A DNA stretch of 64,000 bases from JACMQX01 sp044225675 (GCA_044225675.1 JBGAIH010000004.1:62001-126000); one strand, 5' to 3'. Shown: positions 1-10,153, numbered from the stretch's first letter. The notes: generated from the letters alone by a model not told the origin. A program made the numbers and translations.

Positions 1-766
1 CCGCGCTGCCGAGGATGAGCAGCCGCAACTGCGCCACCGTCGCGCTCTTGCGCACGATGAACACCGAGCCGACGCGCTCGCCGTCCAGCTCGGCGATGAT
101 GCCGCGGTCCCAGGCCGGATCGAAGCGCTTGAGCACGTCCGCCGCGATGCCCGCCACCAGCACCTCGAACTCGCGGTTCCAGCCGTACTCCTTCCAGTAC
201 AGCTCGGCGTGCTGCTGCACGACCCAGCCCATGTCCCCGGGCTGCAGGTCGCGCAGGATGGCGGCGCGAGGCAGCGCGGCGGTGGCGCCGGGCTCCGCCC
301 CGAGCAGCTGCCCGGCGGTCTGCAAGGCCTCGATCACCCGCCGCCGGTTGGCCGGCGAGAGGGGGGCGAGCAGGGCGGCGGCCTCGTCGCGCGATTGCTG
401 CTGCATCGGCGCAAAAGCCTGGTGGCCTTCGTCACTGAGCCGCAGCAGGCTCTGGCGGGCGTCGGCCGGCGAGGGCACGCGCGCCAGCCAGCTGCGCGAC
501 TCGAAGCGCCGCAGGATGCGGCTCAGGTAGCCGGAGTCCAGCGCCAGATCGCGCGCCAGCTCGGTCGCCGTCGGCTGGTCGCGATGGGCCAGCTCATACA
601 GCACCCGCACTTCGGTGAGCGAGAGTTCGCTGCCGAGGTACGGGTCCAGAACGCCGATGCGCTGGGTGTAGAAGCGGTTGAAGGCGCGCAAGGCCTTGAC
701 GTCGGAGGCGGCCACGGGTTTCGTCGTGGGCCGCTTGGGAGGGGTGGCAGGCTTCATGGCTGACAT
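1..766 (-). CDS. MarR-type HTH regulator fused to GNAT acetyltransferase (3' end cut by window edge)
   Basis: Reading leftward, the frame opens MSAMKPATPPKRP and stays open to base 1. An N-terminal winged-helix region (about residues 25-140) carries LTEVRVLYELAH, TATELARDLALDSGYLSRILRRFE and a wing with PSPADARQ, as in MarR proteins. After about residue 165 it continues into ILRDLQPGDMGWVV, YGWNREFEVLVAGI and GERVGSVFIVRKS, the start of a GNAT fold. MarR-GNAT fusions are a known architecture; the effector and acetyl acceptor cannot be predicted. ATG at 766 is used; a second in-frame ATG lies at 757 and an in-frame stop lies just upstream of 766. No Shine-Dalgarno is visible because the start abuts two tandem palindromes (761-792), which suggests autoregulation. 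Confidence 0.85.
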   Translation of the reverse strand, partial: MSAMKPATPPKRPTTKPVAASDVKALRAFNRFYTQRIGVLDPYLGSELSLTEVRVLYELAHRDQPTATELARDLALDSGYLSRILRRFESRSWLARVPSPADARQSLLRLSDEGHQAFAPMQQQSRDEAAALLAPLSPANRRRVIEALQTAGQLLGAEPGATAALPRAAILRDLQPGDMGWVVQQHAELYWKEYGWNREFEVLVAGIAADVLKRFDPAWDRGIIAELDGERVGSVFIVRKSATVAQLRLLILGSA

Positions 767-792
767 CGTCAGTCAATTGCCTGACGGCGTCA
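761..792. promoter_or_regulatory. Two tandem TGACNNNGTCA palindromes at the MarR-GNAT start
   Basis: TGACATCGTCA (761-771) and TGACGGCGTCA (782-792) are both TGAC-N3-GTCA palindromes. Their starts are 21 bp apart, about two helical turns, so a dimer at each site would sit on the same face of the DNA. The first copy overlaps the start region of the MarR-GNAT gene. Autorepression is inferred; no footprint is implied. Confidence 0.5.
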
Positions 793-926
793 AGTATTTC
801 GGCTTGCTGAATGTTTTGCTGCTGTGCGCCAGGGCTTTGCTCCGCAGCACTTCCTGTGTGGTGCGTCGTGCGTCGATCCGGTGTGTCGCGCTGGTAGCCG
901 CAGCCGCAGCCGCAGGCGCCTTCGGC

Positions 927-1733
927 TCATCCCATGCCGCTTTCGCCGAGCGCCGCCCGTCGGGCCGGCAGCGGGGCGCTGCGCTCGGCCAGGGCGCGGC
1001 TGGCGAGGGCGCGTTCGGCAGCGGCTACGGCGGCCCCGCCTTCGGGCAGGTCGACGCCCGCCTGGATCAGCACCCGCTTGTTGTCGCGGCTGCGGCGCGC
1101 GTGCTCGCGCAGCAGCGCCTCGGCGCGCGCGCCCTCGCGCGCCTCGATGGCCTGCACGATGTCCTCATGGTCGGACTGTGCGCGCTGCAGGAACGCCAGC
1201 TCCAGGGCCGGTCGCATCCCGCCCAGGGCGACAGCGCCGGGGGCGGCCAGCGGCGTCTTGGCCACGTAGGCCATGGTGGCCGCCAGCACCGGGTTGTTGG
1301 CCGACTGCATGAGGGCGCGGTGAAAGCGCACGTTCATCGTCACCCAGCGCTGGGTGTCCAGCGGCGCGGCGCGCGTGGCCGCATCGACCAGTGCGCGTCC
1401 TTCGGCCACACAGGCACGCATCTCCTCCATCCACTCGGGGGCCACGCCGGATTCGGCGGCCGTCCGCGCAGCCAGACCTTCGAGCGCGCCCCGCACGTCG
1501 ATGGCCTGCGCCACCTCATCGAGCGTCACCTGGCGGACGCGAAAGCCCCGCTTGGGCAGCCGCTCGAACAGGCCTTCGCGCTCCAGCTCGCCGAACGCCA
1601 GGCGCAGCGGCGTGCGCGACACCTCCAGCCGCGAGGCCAGCTCCAGTTCGACCACCCGTTCTCCTGGCGCCAGTTCGCCCGCGAGCACGAGGCGTCGCAG
1701 CTCGGCCGTGACGCGTTCGATCAGCGATGCCAT
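927..1733 (-). CDS. GntR family (FadR/FCD-type) transcriptional regulator
   Basis: A 268-residue protein. The N-terminal winged helix starts ASLIERVTAELRRLVLAG and contains ELELASRLEVSRTPLRLAFGELEREGL, the GntR recognition helix. The all-helical C-terminal FCD ligand domain includes VRGALEGLAARTAAE, NVRFHRALMQSANN (an N-x3-H metal or ligand motif) and the late DHEDIVQAIEAR histidine. FCD regulators usually sense small carboxylates and control the adjacent uptake or catabolic operon. ATG at 1733 puts the HTH at the N terminus as usual; a longer frame reaches an ATG at 1880, but that codon lies inside an operator palindrome. The gene is divergent from the Bug/ABC operon at 1963-10153, which it probably controls. 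Confidence 0.9.
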   Translation of the reverse strand: MASLIERVTAELRRLVLAGELAPGERVVELELASRLEVSRTPLRLAFGELEREGLFERLPKRGFRVRQVTLDEVAQAIDVRGALEGLAARTAAESGVAPEWMEEMRACVAEGRALVDAATRAAPLDTQRWVTMNVRFHRALMQSANNPVLAATMAYVAKTPLAAPGAVALGGMRPALELAFLQRAQSDHEDIVQAIEAREGARAEALLREHARRSRDNKRVLIQAGVDLPEGGAAVAAAERALASRALAERSAPLPARRAALGESGMG

Positions 1734-1869
1734 GGCGAAGCGGGTCCAGACGTGGACAGACGGGGCCGAAGAAGGCGCGGTGGAGTGCTCAGGGGCATGG
1801 CAAGTGGATGCAGGCGGCGTGGCTCCGGGCATGGTAGCCGGTTCGACCCGGAGCCTAGCCGAATCCTCG

Positions 1870-1933
1870 ATTGCATGCAATAAATGGATTTACCTGCCAT
1901 TGATTGCTTTATTTGTCCTTGATTGCATGCAAT
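1870..1933. promoter_or_regulatory. Duplicated ATTGCATGCAAT operator between gntR and the Bug/ABC operon
   Basis: The perfect 12-bp palindrome ATTGCATGCAAT occurs at 1870-1881 and again at 1922-1933, each flanked by G on the left and AA on the right. Start spacing is 52 bp, close to five helical turns. A partial copy (TGATTGC) lies between them at 1901-1907. The block is AT-rich within GC-rich DNA and sits between the GntR/FCD regulator and the divergent operon. Size and symmetry suit GntR-family operators. Cooperative binding by looping or by two dimers is inferred. Confidence 0.75.
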
Positions 1934-1962
1934 AATTGCCCGGAAATTTCAGGAGACAACCC

Positions 1963-2988
1963 GTGCCGATCCCCTCACGGCGAGACCGCCAAGCCCTTTT
2001 CCTGCGTCGCAGGTCCGTCCTGTCCCTGGCGGCCACCAGCCTTGCCGCGCCGGCGCTCTGGTTGCCGGCTTCCGTCCGTGCGGCCGATCCGTACCCCACC
2101 AAGCCCGTCAAGGTGATCGTTCCGTTTCCGGCCGGTGGAGGCGGCGACACGCTGGCTCGCCTCATGCTCAACCGCGTCGCACGCGAGCTGGGGCAGAGCT
2201 TCGTGTTCGAGAACGTGGCGGGAGCCGGCGGCAACATCGGCTCGCAGACGGCGGCGCGAGGCCCGGCGGACGGGTACACGCTGCTGTACGGCACCAATGG
2301 CACCTTCGGCATCAACCATGCTCTCTACAAGAGCACGGGCTTCGACCCGCTCAAGGACTTCGAGCCGGTCAGCCAGCTCAGCCGCATCGCGGCCATGGTG
2401 GTGGTGCGCAACAACCTGCCGGCAGCCAACATGCAGGAGCTGCTCAAGCTCATCGAGCGCGAGCCGGGCAAGCTCACCTTCGCATCCGCCGGCAACGGCA
2501 CCACCTCGCACCTGGCAGGGGAGATCCTCAAGGCCAGCGCGAACCTGAACATGGTGCACGTGCCCTACCGGGGCGGTGCGCCCGCGATGAACGACCTGCT
2601 GGCCGGCCAGGTCGACATGATGATCGACGTCATGCCCAATACCGCGCCGCAGATCAAGGGCGGGCGCGTGCGCGGCCTGGCCGTGAGCACGGCGCGCCGT
2701 GTGGCCTCGCTGCCCGACATGCCGACGATTGCCGAGTCGGGCGTGCGCGGCTTCGACGTCAGTGCCTGGGACGCGCTCTTTGCGCCGGCCGGCACGCCGG
2801 CGCCCATCATCGCGCGCCTCAATGAAGCGGTGCAAAAGGCCCTGGCCGACCCCGAACTGCGCCAGCAGCTGCAGGAGCGTGGCGCCGAGGCAGCGCCCGG
2901 CACGCCGCAGGCGCTGGCCGCCTTCGTGCGCTCCGAGCTGACGCGCTGGGGCGATGCCGTGCGCCGCTCCGGCGCGCGCGTCGACTGA
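1963..2988 (+). CDS. Bug/TctC family periplasmic substrate-binding protein
   Basis: A 341-residue tripartite-tricarboxylate-transporter type binding protein. GTG at 1963 follows AGGAGA (1951-1956) by six bases; an earlier TTG at 1936 has no ribosome site. The N terminus has an arginine run followed by SVLSLAATSLAAPALWL and a likely cleavage after VRA, so export is expected and the Tat route is possible. Family hallmarks are YPTKPVKVIVPFPAGGGGD, GAGGNIGSQ, DGYTLLYG, HVPYRGGAPAMNDLLAGQVD and the C-terminal GTPAPIIARLNEAV. Bug proteins bind carboxylates or amides. No TctA/TctB membrane partner is nearby; an ABC transporter is present instead. First gene of the GntR-linked operon. Confidence 0.93.
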   Translation: MPIPSRRDRQALFLRRRSVLSLAATSLAAPALWLPASVRAADPYPTKPVKVIVPFPAGGGGDTLARLMLNRVARELGQSFVFENVAGAGGNIGSQTAARGPADGYTLLYGTNGTFGINHALYKSTGFDPLKDFEPVSQLSRIAAMVVVRNNLPAANMQELLKLIEREPGKLTFASAGNGTTSHLAGEILKASANLNMVHVPYRGGAPAMNDLLAGQVDMMIDVMPNTAPQIKGGRVRGLAVSTARRVASLPDMPTIAESGVRGFDVSAWDALFAPAGTPAPIIARLNEAVQKALADPELRQQLQERGAEAAPGTPQALAAFVRSELTRWGDAVRRSGARVD

Positions 2989-2998
2989 CGCCACAGCC

Positions 2999-3493
2999 AT
3001 GCGCTGGATGTTCTGGACCGGCGCCGCGCTGGCCGTGGCCCTCGACGCGGGCCGGCCCGATGCGCTGATGCTCCTGGCGCAATGCGTCTCGGGCGGGCCG
3101 CTTGAGGCCGCATGGCGGGCTGCCGACCTCCGCCACTTCCTGGCCTTTCCCTGGACCACTGCGTGGATGCTCGTGCTCTGCCTCCATGGCCAGCCGGCGC
3201 CGGCCGGCTTGCCGCCGGGCGGCGCCTTCGTGCGCGCGCTGGCCTGGCGCATCGCGGCCATGGTCGCGGTCATGCCGGTCGCCTGCATGGCTGGCTGGCT
3301 GGCCGCCTCGCTGGCACCCGCGAGCCTCGCCTCGGCGACGCTGCCGGCCTTGCCCGCGCTCGCCTATGGCTCGGCCATGGTGCTGTCGTGCGTGGCGCTG
3401 CTCCATCTGCTTGAACGCCTGCAGGCTGCCAGCCGGCCTGCTTTCCCAGAACCTGCCGATCCCGTCGATTCCCCCAGGAGATATTCATGCTGA
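2999..3493 (+). CDS. Small integral membrane protein, unknown function
   Basis: A 164-residue protein starting MRWMFWTGAALAVAL ten bases after the Bug stop codon. Its last seven bases overlap the start of the next gene, so translational coupling is likely. It is strongly hydrophobic with about four membrane segments (around residues 3-15, 50-65, 80-105 and 118-140). It does not show the sequence features I associate with TctB. Position in the operon suggests a transport or membrane-anchoring role for the same substrate, but no family is recognised. No good Shine-Dalgarno precedes ATG 2999, as expected for a coupled cistron. Confidence 0.65.
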   Translation: MRWMFWTGAALAVALDAGRPDALMLLAQCVSGGPLEAAWRAADLRHFLAFPWTTAWMLVLCLHGQPAPAGLPPGGAFVRALAWRIAAMVAVMPVACMAGWLAASLAPASLASATLPALPALAYGSAMVLSCVALLHLLERLQAASRPAFPEPADPVDSPRRYSC

Positions 3494-5154
3494 CCAAGAC
3501 ATCTGCCCAAGCGCTGCAGGCTGCCACCGCCGTGTCGCGGCCTGACGGTCTGCCGTCCCATCTGACGCCGCCGCTGGTCGGCCAGCGCCCCCCGCGCTGC
3601 CCGCCCTTCGTCGACATCACCAGTTCCGACCAGCTGCTGCCCTACCTGGAGCATGTCGCGCGCCGGCCCTACAACCACGGCCTGAACGCCTGCTGGGACC
3701 TCAAGGAAGGCGAGCGCGTCCTGCTGCGCGTGGACAACTGGCACAGCGAGCTGACCATCCAGGCCTGCCAGCGCATCCTGGAGAAGTACAAGGTCAAGTA
3801 CGAGATCAAGAAGATCGACCGCGGCCCGATTCCGCAATGGGTCGGTGCCGACGAGGTCGACTACTACCTGTTCCGCACCAAGGAGCTGGCCGAGTGGATG
3901 GACATGTGGGAAGAGGAAGAGAAGAAGCAGCAGTACGACAAGATCCTCATGGGCTATGGCGGCCCCGTGCTGGCCGAGCGCTTCATCAAGATCCAGCGCA
4001 TGCCCTTCATCACGCCCGAGATCCTGGCGTCGCCCGCGCATGCGATGCCCATCGAGGTGATCAACGCCATCGACAAGTGGACCTGGGACCGCATCCGCAC
4101 CGCCCGCCGTGCGCGCATCACCGACCCCGAAGGCACCGACCTGTCGTTCACCAACCATGACGAGTACTGGGACAAGAACCGCGAGTTCTACAACCCCGAA
4201 CTCACGGCGGCCACCTGGCGCGGCAACGAGCACTTCGGCAAGACCTACCTGCCGGGCCACATCACGGGCCGCCCGTGGATGTTCCACCCCTTCAAGGAAG
4301 ACGGCTGCGGCGTGATCGCCGGCACCACCAACCATATCGCGCCCTGCGACTGGACGAAGCTGGAGGTCGAGAACTCGCGCATCACGAAGATCCACGCCGG
4401 CGGCGAGTTCGGCGACAAGCTGCGCGACGTGATGGAGCGCACCAAGGACCTGCAGTACCCGACCTTCCCGGGCAAGGGCATCATGTACTGGTGGGAGGCC
4501 TCCATCGGCACCAATCCGCACATCCACCGGCCGCGCAAGGACTTCCCCTCGGGCTTCGTCAACTGCCTGTACGAGCGCGTGCGCTCGGGCGTGATCCACA
4601 TGGGCTTCGGCACCATCATCTCGTCCATGGCCGAACGCGAGGCCGCGCGCATGGGCCACCTGGTCGGCCACTGGCACCTGCACCTGTACTTCCCGACCTA
4701 CACCACCGAGCGCTCGGGCGACAACGAGAACATCATCGAGAACGGGCGCCTGCTCGCGCTGGACGATCCGGCCATCCGCAAGCTCTGCGCCAAGTACGGC
4801 GACCCCGACCTGTGGCTCGACGAGAGCTGGAACCCGGCCGTGCCCGGCATCAACATGCAGGGCAACTACTGGGACCACTATGCCAAGGACCCGCTGCACT
4901 GGGTCAAGACCGAGCTGGAGGTCTGCCGCAACTACCACCCGATGTTCATGCGCATGGTCGGCGCCGACGACAAGTACTGCTCGGGCGAAGGCGCGCGCTG
5001 GTGGAAGGGCGGCTGCTGCGAGCACAGCGGCGTGAGCGCGCCGGTGCTGCCGGGCCACTGCTGCGGCGACGACAGCGCCGCAGCGCCCGCGCAGCCCGAC
5101 GCCCCATCCAGCGGCTCCGGCGGCTCCTGCTGCGGCGGCTCCGGCAAGGCCTGA
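3487..5154 (+). CDS. M29/aminopeptidase T-like metallohydrolase with Cys-Cys-rich C-terminal tail
   Basis: A 555-residue cytoplasmic protein; AGGAG six bases before ATG 3487. The core resembles the M29 aminopeptidase / NicX-like superfamily: DNWHSELTIQACQRIL near residue 80, GTTNHIAPCDWTKLEVENSRITKI (given only in part here), GGEFGDKL, EASIGTNPH (E337), and H395-W-H-L-H followed by YFPTYTTERSGDNENIIENG. In that superfamily such Glu/His/Asp residues bind two metals and act in peptide or ring amidohydrolysis or ring cleavage. It is longer than usual (about 350-420). The last 58 residues hold C498 and three Cys-Cys pairs (510-511, 525-526, 548-549) in a Gly/Ser/Pro-rich tail. It may be an amidohydrolase or ring-opening enzyme for the substrate imported by this operon; the exact reaction is unknown. 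Confidence 0.65.
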   Translation: MLTKTSAQALQAATAVSRPDGLPSHLTPPLVGQRPPRCPPFVDITSSDQLLPYLEHVARRPYNHGLNACWDLKEGERVLLRVDNWHSELTIQACQRILEKYKVKYEIKKIDRGPIPQWVGADEVDYYLFRTKELAEWMDMWEEEEKKQQYDKILMGYGGPVLAERFIKIQRMPFITPEILASPAHAMPIEVINAIDKWTWDRIRTARRARITDPEGTDLSFTNHDEYWDKNREFYNPELTAATWRGNEHFGKTYLPGHITGRPWMFHPFKEDGCGVIAGTTNHIAPCDWTKLEVENSRITKIHAGGEFGDKLRDVMERTKDLQYPTFPGKGIMYWWEASIGTNPHIHRPRKDFPSGFVNCLYERVRSGVIHMGFGTIISSMAEREAARMGHLVGHWHLHLYFPTYTTERSGDNENIIENGRLLALDDPAIRKLCAKYGDPDLWLDESWNPAVPGINMQGNYWDHYAKDPLHWVKTELEVCRNYHPMFMRMVGADDKYCSGEGARWWKGGCCEHSGVSAPVLPGHCCGDDSAAAPAQPDAPSSGSGGSCCGGSGKA

Positions 5155-5194
5155 TTCCGCCAAGACACCCATCACGTTGAAGGAGACAAAGACC

Positions 5195-6208
5195 ATGAAA
5201 GCCCTCATCGCCGCAGCGCTCGGCATTGCCGCACTCGCACCCTCGTTCACCCCGGCCCGGGCCCAGTCCGTGGCGGACCTGGCCAAGGCGGCCGAGAAGA
5301 AGCCGCCGGTCACCTGGTATGAAAGCTCGCCGTCCGAGCAGATCGACAAGGTGCTGGCCGCGTTCAACAGGAAGTACCCTGGCGTGAAGGTGCGGCACAC
5401 GCGCCTCGTCGGCGGCAACGAGCTGGCCGTGCGCGGCGTGCAGGAGATGCAGGCGCGCGGCTACACCGGCGACCTGCTCACCGGCGGCGCCGACCACATC
5501 AGCCAGCTCAACGGCCGCGGCTACCTGGAGAACGTCAACTGGGCGCAGATCGGCGTGCCCAAGGCCTACTCGCCCAACCCCTTCATGACGGCGACCACCG
5601 CCTCGATCTACGTGGTGCTGTGGAACTCGCGCAAGGTGAGCGACGCCGAGGCGCCCAAGACCTGGGAGGACGTGCTCAACCCCAAGTGGACCAACCGCAT
5701 GGGCTCCTGGGTGCGTGCGGCTTCGTTTGCGCAGCTGGCGGCCACGCAGGGCCCCGACACCGCGAAGAAGCAGCTGGAGCGCTTCATCAAGCTCAAGCCC
5801 ATGCTGTTCAAGTCGACCTTTCCGCTGGCGCAGGCCGTCGCGTCGGGCGAGGTGGACGTGGCCATCGGCTTCTACCATTCGACTCTGCCGCCGATCAAGG
5901 CGGGCGCACCCGTCAAGATGCAGGCGCTCGACGTCGTGCCCATGCACATCATCTACTCGGGCGTGAGCAAGAACGCGCGCAATGCCGAAGGCGCCAAGGT
6001 GCTGCTTTCGTGGCTCGCCAGCGACGAGGGCGCGCTCGCCTACGAAGAGGCCACGGGCCGCGGCAACCCGCTGGCGGCCAAGACGCAGTCCGCGCGCTTC
6101 ATCGCCGGCAAGAAGGTGTCCGAGTGGCCGCCCGAGAAGTCCGATGAACTGGGTGCGCTCAACGAGTACTACAACAAGATGCTCGAAGCCGTCGGCTCGG
6201 CCCGATGA
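5195..6208 (+). CDS. ABC transporter substrate-binding protein (Fbp-like)
   Basis: A 337-residue periplasmic protein. ATG 5195 is preceded by AAGGAGA; an in-frame TTG at 5177 lies upstream of the ribosome site. The signal peptide is MKALIAAALGIAALAP with likely cleavage at ARA-QS. The mature part fits the FbpA/AfuA cluster that also binds polyamines, phosphonates or other small organics: VTWYESSPSEQIDKVLAAFNRKYPGV (partly shown), VSDAEAPKTWEDVLNPKWTNRMG, VDVAIGFYHSTLPPIKAGAPV and VSKNARNAEGAKVLLSWL. The stop overlaps the permease start as ATGA. An organic ligand is favoured over iron because catabolic enzymes flank the transporter. Confidence 0.88.
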   Translation: MKALIAAALGIAALAPSFTPARAQSVADLAKAAEKKPPVTWYESSPSEQIDKVLAAFNRKYPGVKVRHTRLVGGNELAVRGVQEMQARGYTGDLLTGGADHISQLNGRGYLENVNWAQIGVPKAYSPNPFMTATTASIYVVLWNSRKVSDAEAPKTWEDVLNPKWTNRMGSWVRAASFAQLAATQGPDTAKKQLERFIKLKPMLFKSTFPLAQAVASGEVDVAIGFYHSTLPPIKAGAPVKMQALDVVPMHIIYSGVSKNARNAEGAKVLLSWLASDEGALAYEEATGRGNPLAAKTQSARFIAGKKVSEWPPEKSDELGALNEYYNKMLEAVGSAR

Positions 6209-7975
6209 CCCGGGCCGACTCGATTCCCGCGGCCCCGGCCCCGGCCCCGGGGGCGCGGGCGCGCCTGACGCCAGCGGCCTTCGCCGCGAGCCTGCCCGGC
6301 TGGGCGCTGCTGGCGCTGCTGCTGTACCTGGTCGCCGTGCCGCTGGGCCTGCTGCTGGTCGCCAGCTTCAAGCCCACCGGTCTGCCCTACGACCCGGGCT
6401 TCGGCCTGGAGCAGTTCCGCACGGTCTATGGCGACCCCGGCTTCTACAAGCTGGTGGGCCAGACGGCGGTGTTCGCCGTGGGCTGCACCATCGGCGCACT
6501 GCTGGTGGGTGGCGTGCTGGCCTGGCTGGTCGAGCGCACCGACCTGCCGATGAAAGGCACGGCGCGCGTGATGATCGCGCTGCCCATGGTGCTGCCCCCG
6601 TTCCTGCTGGCCATGGGCTGGGCGCTGCTGGCGAGTCCGCGCACCGGCTTTCTCAACCGCCTGCTGATGGGCGCCTTCGGCCTGGACGGCGCGCCCTTCA
6701 ACATCTACTCGATGGGCGGCATGATCTTCGTGGAGACGCTGGCGCTCGTGCCGTCGGTGTACCTGATCCTGTGCAGTGCCTTCCGCAACATGGAGCCGGC
6801 GCTGGAGGAGGCGGCCATGACCAGCGGCGCGCGCTGGCCGCAGATGATCGCTCGCATCTTCATTCCGCTGCTGTCGCCGGCCATCCTCGCGGCGGCCGCC
6901 TATCTGCTGATCGTGGGCTTTCTGGTGTTCGACGTGCCCGGCACGCTGGGCATGCCCGTCGGGCTCTTCGTGGTGTCCTCGCGCATCGTGTACCTGGCCA
7001 CCGACCAGTCGGGTGGAACGTCGGCGTATGGCCAGATCGCGGCGATTGCCGTGACCTTTCTGGTGCTGCTGCTGGCGCTCGCCTGGGCCTACCGGCGCCT
7101 GACGCGCCAGGCCAGCCGCTTCGTCACCATCACCGGCAAGGGCTTTCGCCCGCGCGAACTCAAGCTCGGGCGGCTCAAGCCGCTGGCCGTCGCACTCGTG
7201 GCCCTGTACTTCGTGCTCGCGGTGCTGCTGCCGCTGGCCATCCTGTGCTGGACCAGCCTCACGCCGTATCTCGCCCCGCCCAGCCTGGAGATGCTGGGCC
7301 AGCTGACGCTGTCGCAGCATCAGGCGGTGCTGACCAACAGTCGGGTAGGGGGCGCGGCCTGGACGTCGACCTGGGTGTCGCTGCTCAGCGCCACGGCGGT
7401 CACCGGCATCTCGCTGCTCGTGGCCTGGACGGTGCTGCGCAGCCGTGCGCTCGGCCGGCGCACACGCAACCTCATCGATACGCTGGCCTTCATGCCGCTG
7501 GCCATTCCCGGCACGATGATCGGCATGGCGCTGGTCTACGTGTATCTCACGCTGGCCTTCCTGCCGGTCTATGGCACGGCATGGATTCTCGTGATCGCCT
7601 ACATCACGGTGTACCTTTCGTTCGCCTCGCGCGCGGCCTCGGCCTCGCTGATCCAGGTCCACCCGGAACTGGAGGAGGCCGCCCGCACCTGCGGCGCCAC
7701 CACCGGCACCACCGTGCGGCGCATCGTGCTGCCGCTGCTGCTGCCGGGGCTGGCGGGTGCCTGGGTCTGGGTCGTGGCGCACGTGATGCGCGAGCTGTCC
7801 ACGGCGCTGCTGGTGCAGGGCGAGGACAACGTGACCGTGGCGGTGCAGTTGTGGAGCTACTGGTCGGGCGGCGAGCCCGGCAAGGCGGCTGCGGTCGGCG
7901 TCTGGCTGGTGCTGGCCATGACGGTCATCACGGTGGTGTGGCAGCGCCTGTCGGCGCGCGGAGAAAAGGTGGGAC

Positions 7976-7983
<8 letters not shown>
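6205..7983 (+). CDS. ABC transporter permease, fused double-domain (FbpB type)
   Basis: A 592-residue inner-membrane protein with two tandem binding-protein-dependent permease domains, about residues 25-300 and 320-590, each with about six helices. Both carry the EAA loop that contacts the ATPase: EPALEEAAMTSGARWPQM in the first half and HPELEEAARTCGATTG in the second. One polypeptide therefore serves as the whole membrane channel, as in FbpB/AfuB systems. The start overlaps the binding-protein stop (ATGA at 6205) and the end overlaps the ATPase start, so the three cistrons are translationally coupled. Confidence 0.93.
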
Positions 7984-9049
<1,066 letters not shown>

Positions 9050-9079
9050 CCCCTTTCTTTCACATCACGAGCAAGTTCC

Positions 9080-10153
9080 ATGGCCGCCTCTTTCATCGAA
9101 GTCAAACCCTACCGCCTGCAGCTGCAGACACCTTACCGCTGGTCCAAGGGCACGCAGCACCACCGCCTGGGCGCGATCCTGCGCCTGCAGGGGCCCGATG
9201 GTCACGTGGGCTGGGGCGAGGCCGCGCTGCCGCCGCATGTCGACTACCGCCCCGAAGCCTTTGCCGACGAGATCCGCACGCTCATGACCGACCTCGATCC
9301 GTTCGCGCCGGACTTCCTAGACGAGCTCTCCCTGCGCGAATGCCCGGCGCGCATCCGCTGCGGCATCTCCACCGCGGTGCTCACGCTGCGCGCGGCCCAG
9401 GCCGGCCAGACCCTGGCGGGCTACCTGCTCGGCCCGGGGGCGGCGGTGCCGGCGCGCGTGCCCGTCAACGACCTCATCGGCGATGCCGACCCGGCACTCT
9501 GCGCGCAGCGGGCCAACGACGCTGCAGCGCGCGGCCAGGACACCGTCAAGGTCAAGTGCACGCCGGAGCGCGAGCTTGACCTCGCGCGCATCCAGGCCAT
9601 CCGGGAGGCGCAACCCGCCATCAAGATCCGGCTCGACCCCAACGAGAGCTGGCCGGTCGAGTGGGCGGGCGAGCAGCTGCGCGCCATGGAAAAGTTCGTC
9701 ATCGAATACTGCGAAGAGCCCTTGCCGCGCGGCACGCCGCTGGCGGTGTATGGACAGCTGCGGCGCGAGACGGCGGTGCCCATTGCGCTGGACGACAGCA
9801 TCCGCAACCTGCGCGACGTGGAGCTGGCTGGCATCCACAAGGCGGCCGACGTGTTCATCCTCAAGGCGCAGCGCGTGGGTGGGCCCGACAAGCTGCTGAA
9901 CATCGTGCGGGCCGCCACGCCGCTGGGCATCGCCTGCACCGTCACGTCGAGCCTGGAGACCTCGCTCGGCCTGTACCTGGGCATTCACTGCACCGCGCTC
10001 ACCCCGGCGCCGATGGCGCCTGCGGGCATCGGCACCGCGCGCTTCTATGCCGAGAACGTCTGCGAGCCGCCGCCCATCGTCGACGGCCACATGCTCATGC
10101 CGACCGCGCCCGGCCTCGGTTTCGATCCGCAGCCGTGGTGGGACGAGAACTGA
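9080..10153 (+). CDS. Enolase-superfamily enzyme, muconate-lactonizing subgroup
   Basis: A 357-residue mandelate racemase/muconate lactonizing enzyme homologue. The N-terminal capping domain (GWGEAALPPHV) precedes a barrel with the expected catalytic residues: K157-V-K159, metal ligands D186 (RLDPNESW), E212 (EYCEEPL) and D238 or D239 (ALDDS), and the second-face lysine K262 (ILKAQRVGG). The KxK plus late Lys pattern fits the MLE subgroup, which includes cycloisomerases, o-succinylbenzoate synthases, N-acylamino-acid racemases and dipeptide epimerases. Paired with an M29-like hydrolase, an amide or peptide-like substrate is possible but unproven. Last gene of the operon; it ends four bases from the convergent beta-oxidation gene. 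Confidence 0.88.
   Translation: MAASFIEVKPYRLQLQTPYRWSKGTQHHRLGAILRLQGPDGHVGWGEAALPPHVDYRPEAFADEIRTLMTDLDPFAPDFLDELSLRECPARIRCGISTAVLTLRAAQAGQTLAGYLLGPGAAVPARVPVNDLIGDADPALCAQRANDAAARGQDTVKVKCTPERELDLARIQAIREAQPAIKIRLDPNESWPVEWAGEQLRAMEKFVIEYCEEPLPRGTPLAVYGQLRRETAVPIALDDSIRNLRDVELAGIHKAADVFILKAQRVGGPDKLLNIVRAATPLGIACTVTSSLETSLGLYLGIHCTALTPAPMAPAGIGTARFYAENVCEPPPIVDGHMLMPTAPGLGFDPQPWWDEN

Noticed and set aside
1734..1880. Longer GntR protein starting at the ATG at 1880
   Set aside because: That codon lies inside the ATTGCATGCAAT operator, the extra 49 residues are low-complexity, and the HTH normally begins near the N terminus.
5195..6208. Assigning the Fbp-like binding protein to ferric iron uptake
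   Set aside because: I see no clear paired-tyrosine iron site, and the operon holds catabolic enzymes, so an organic ligand is more likely.
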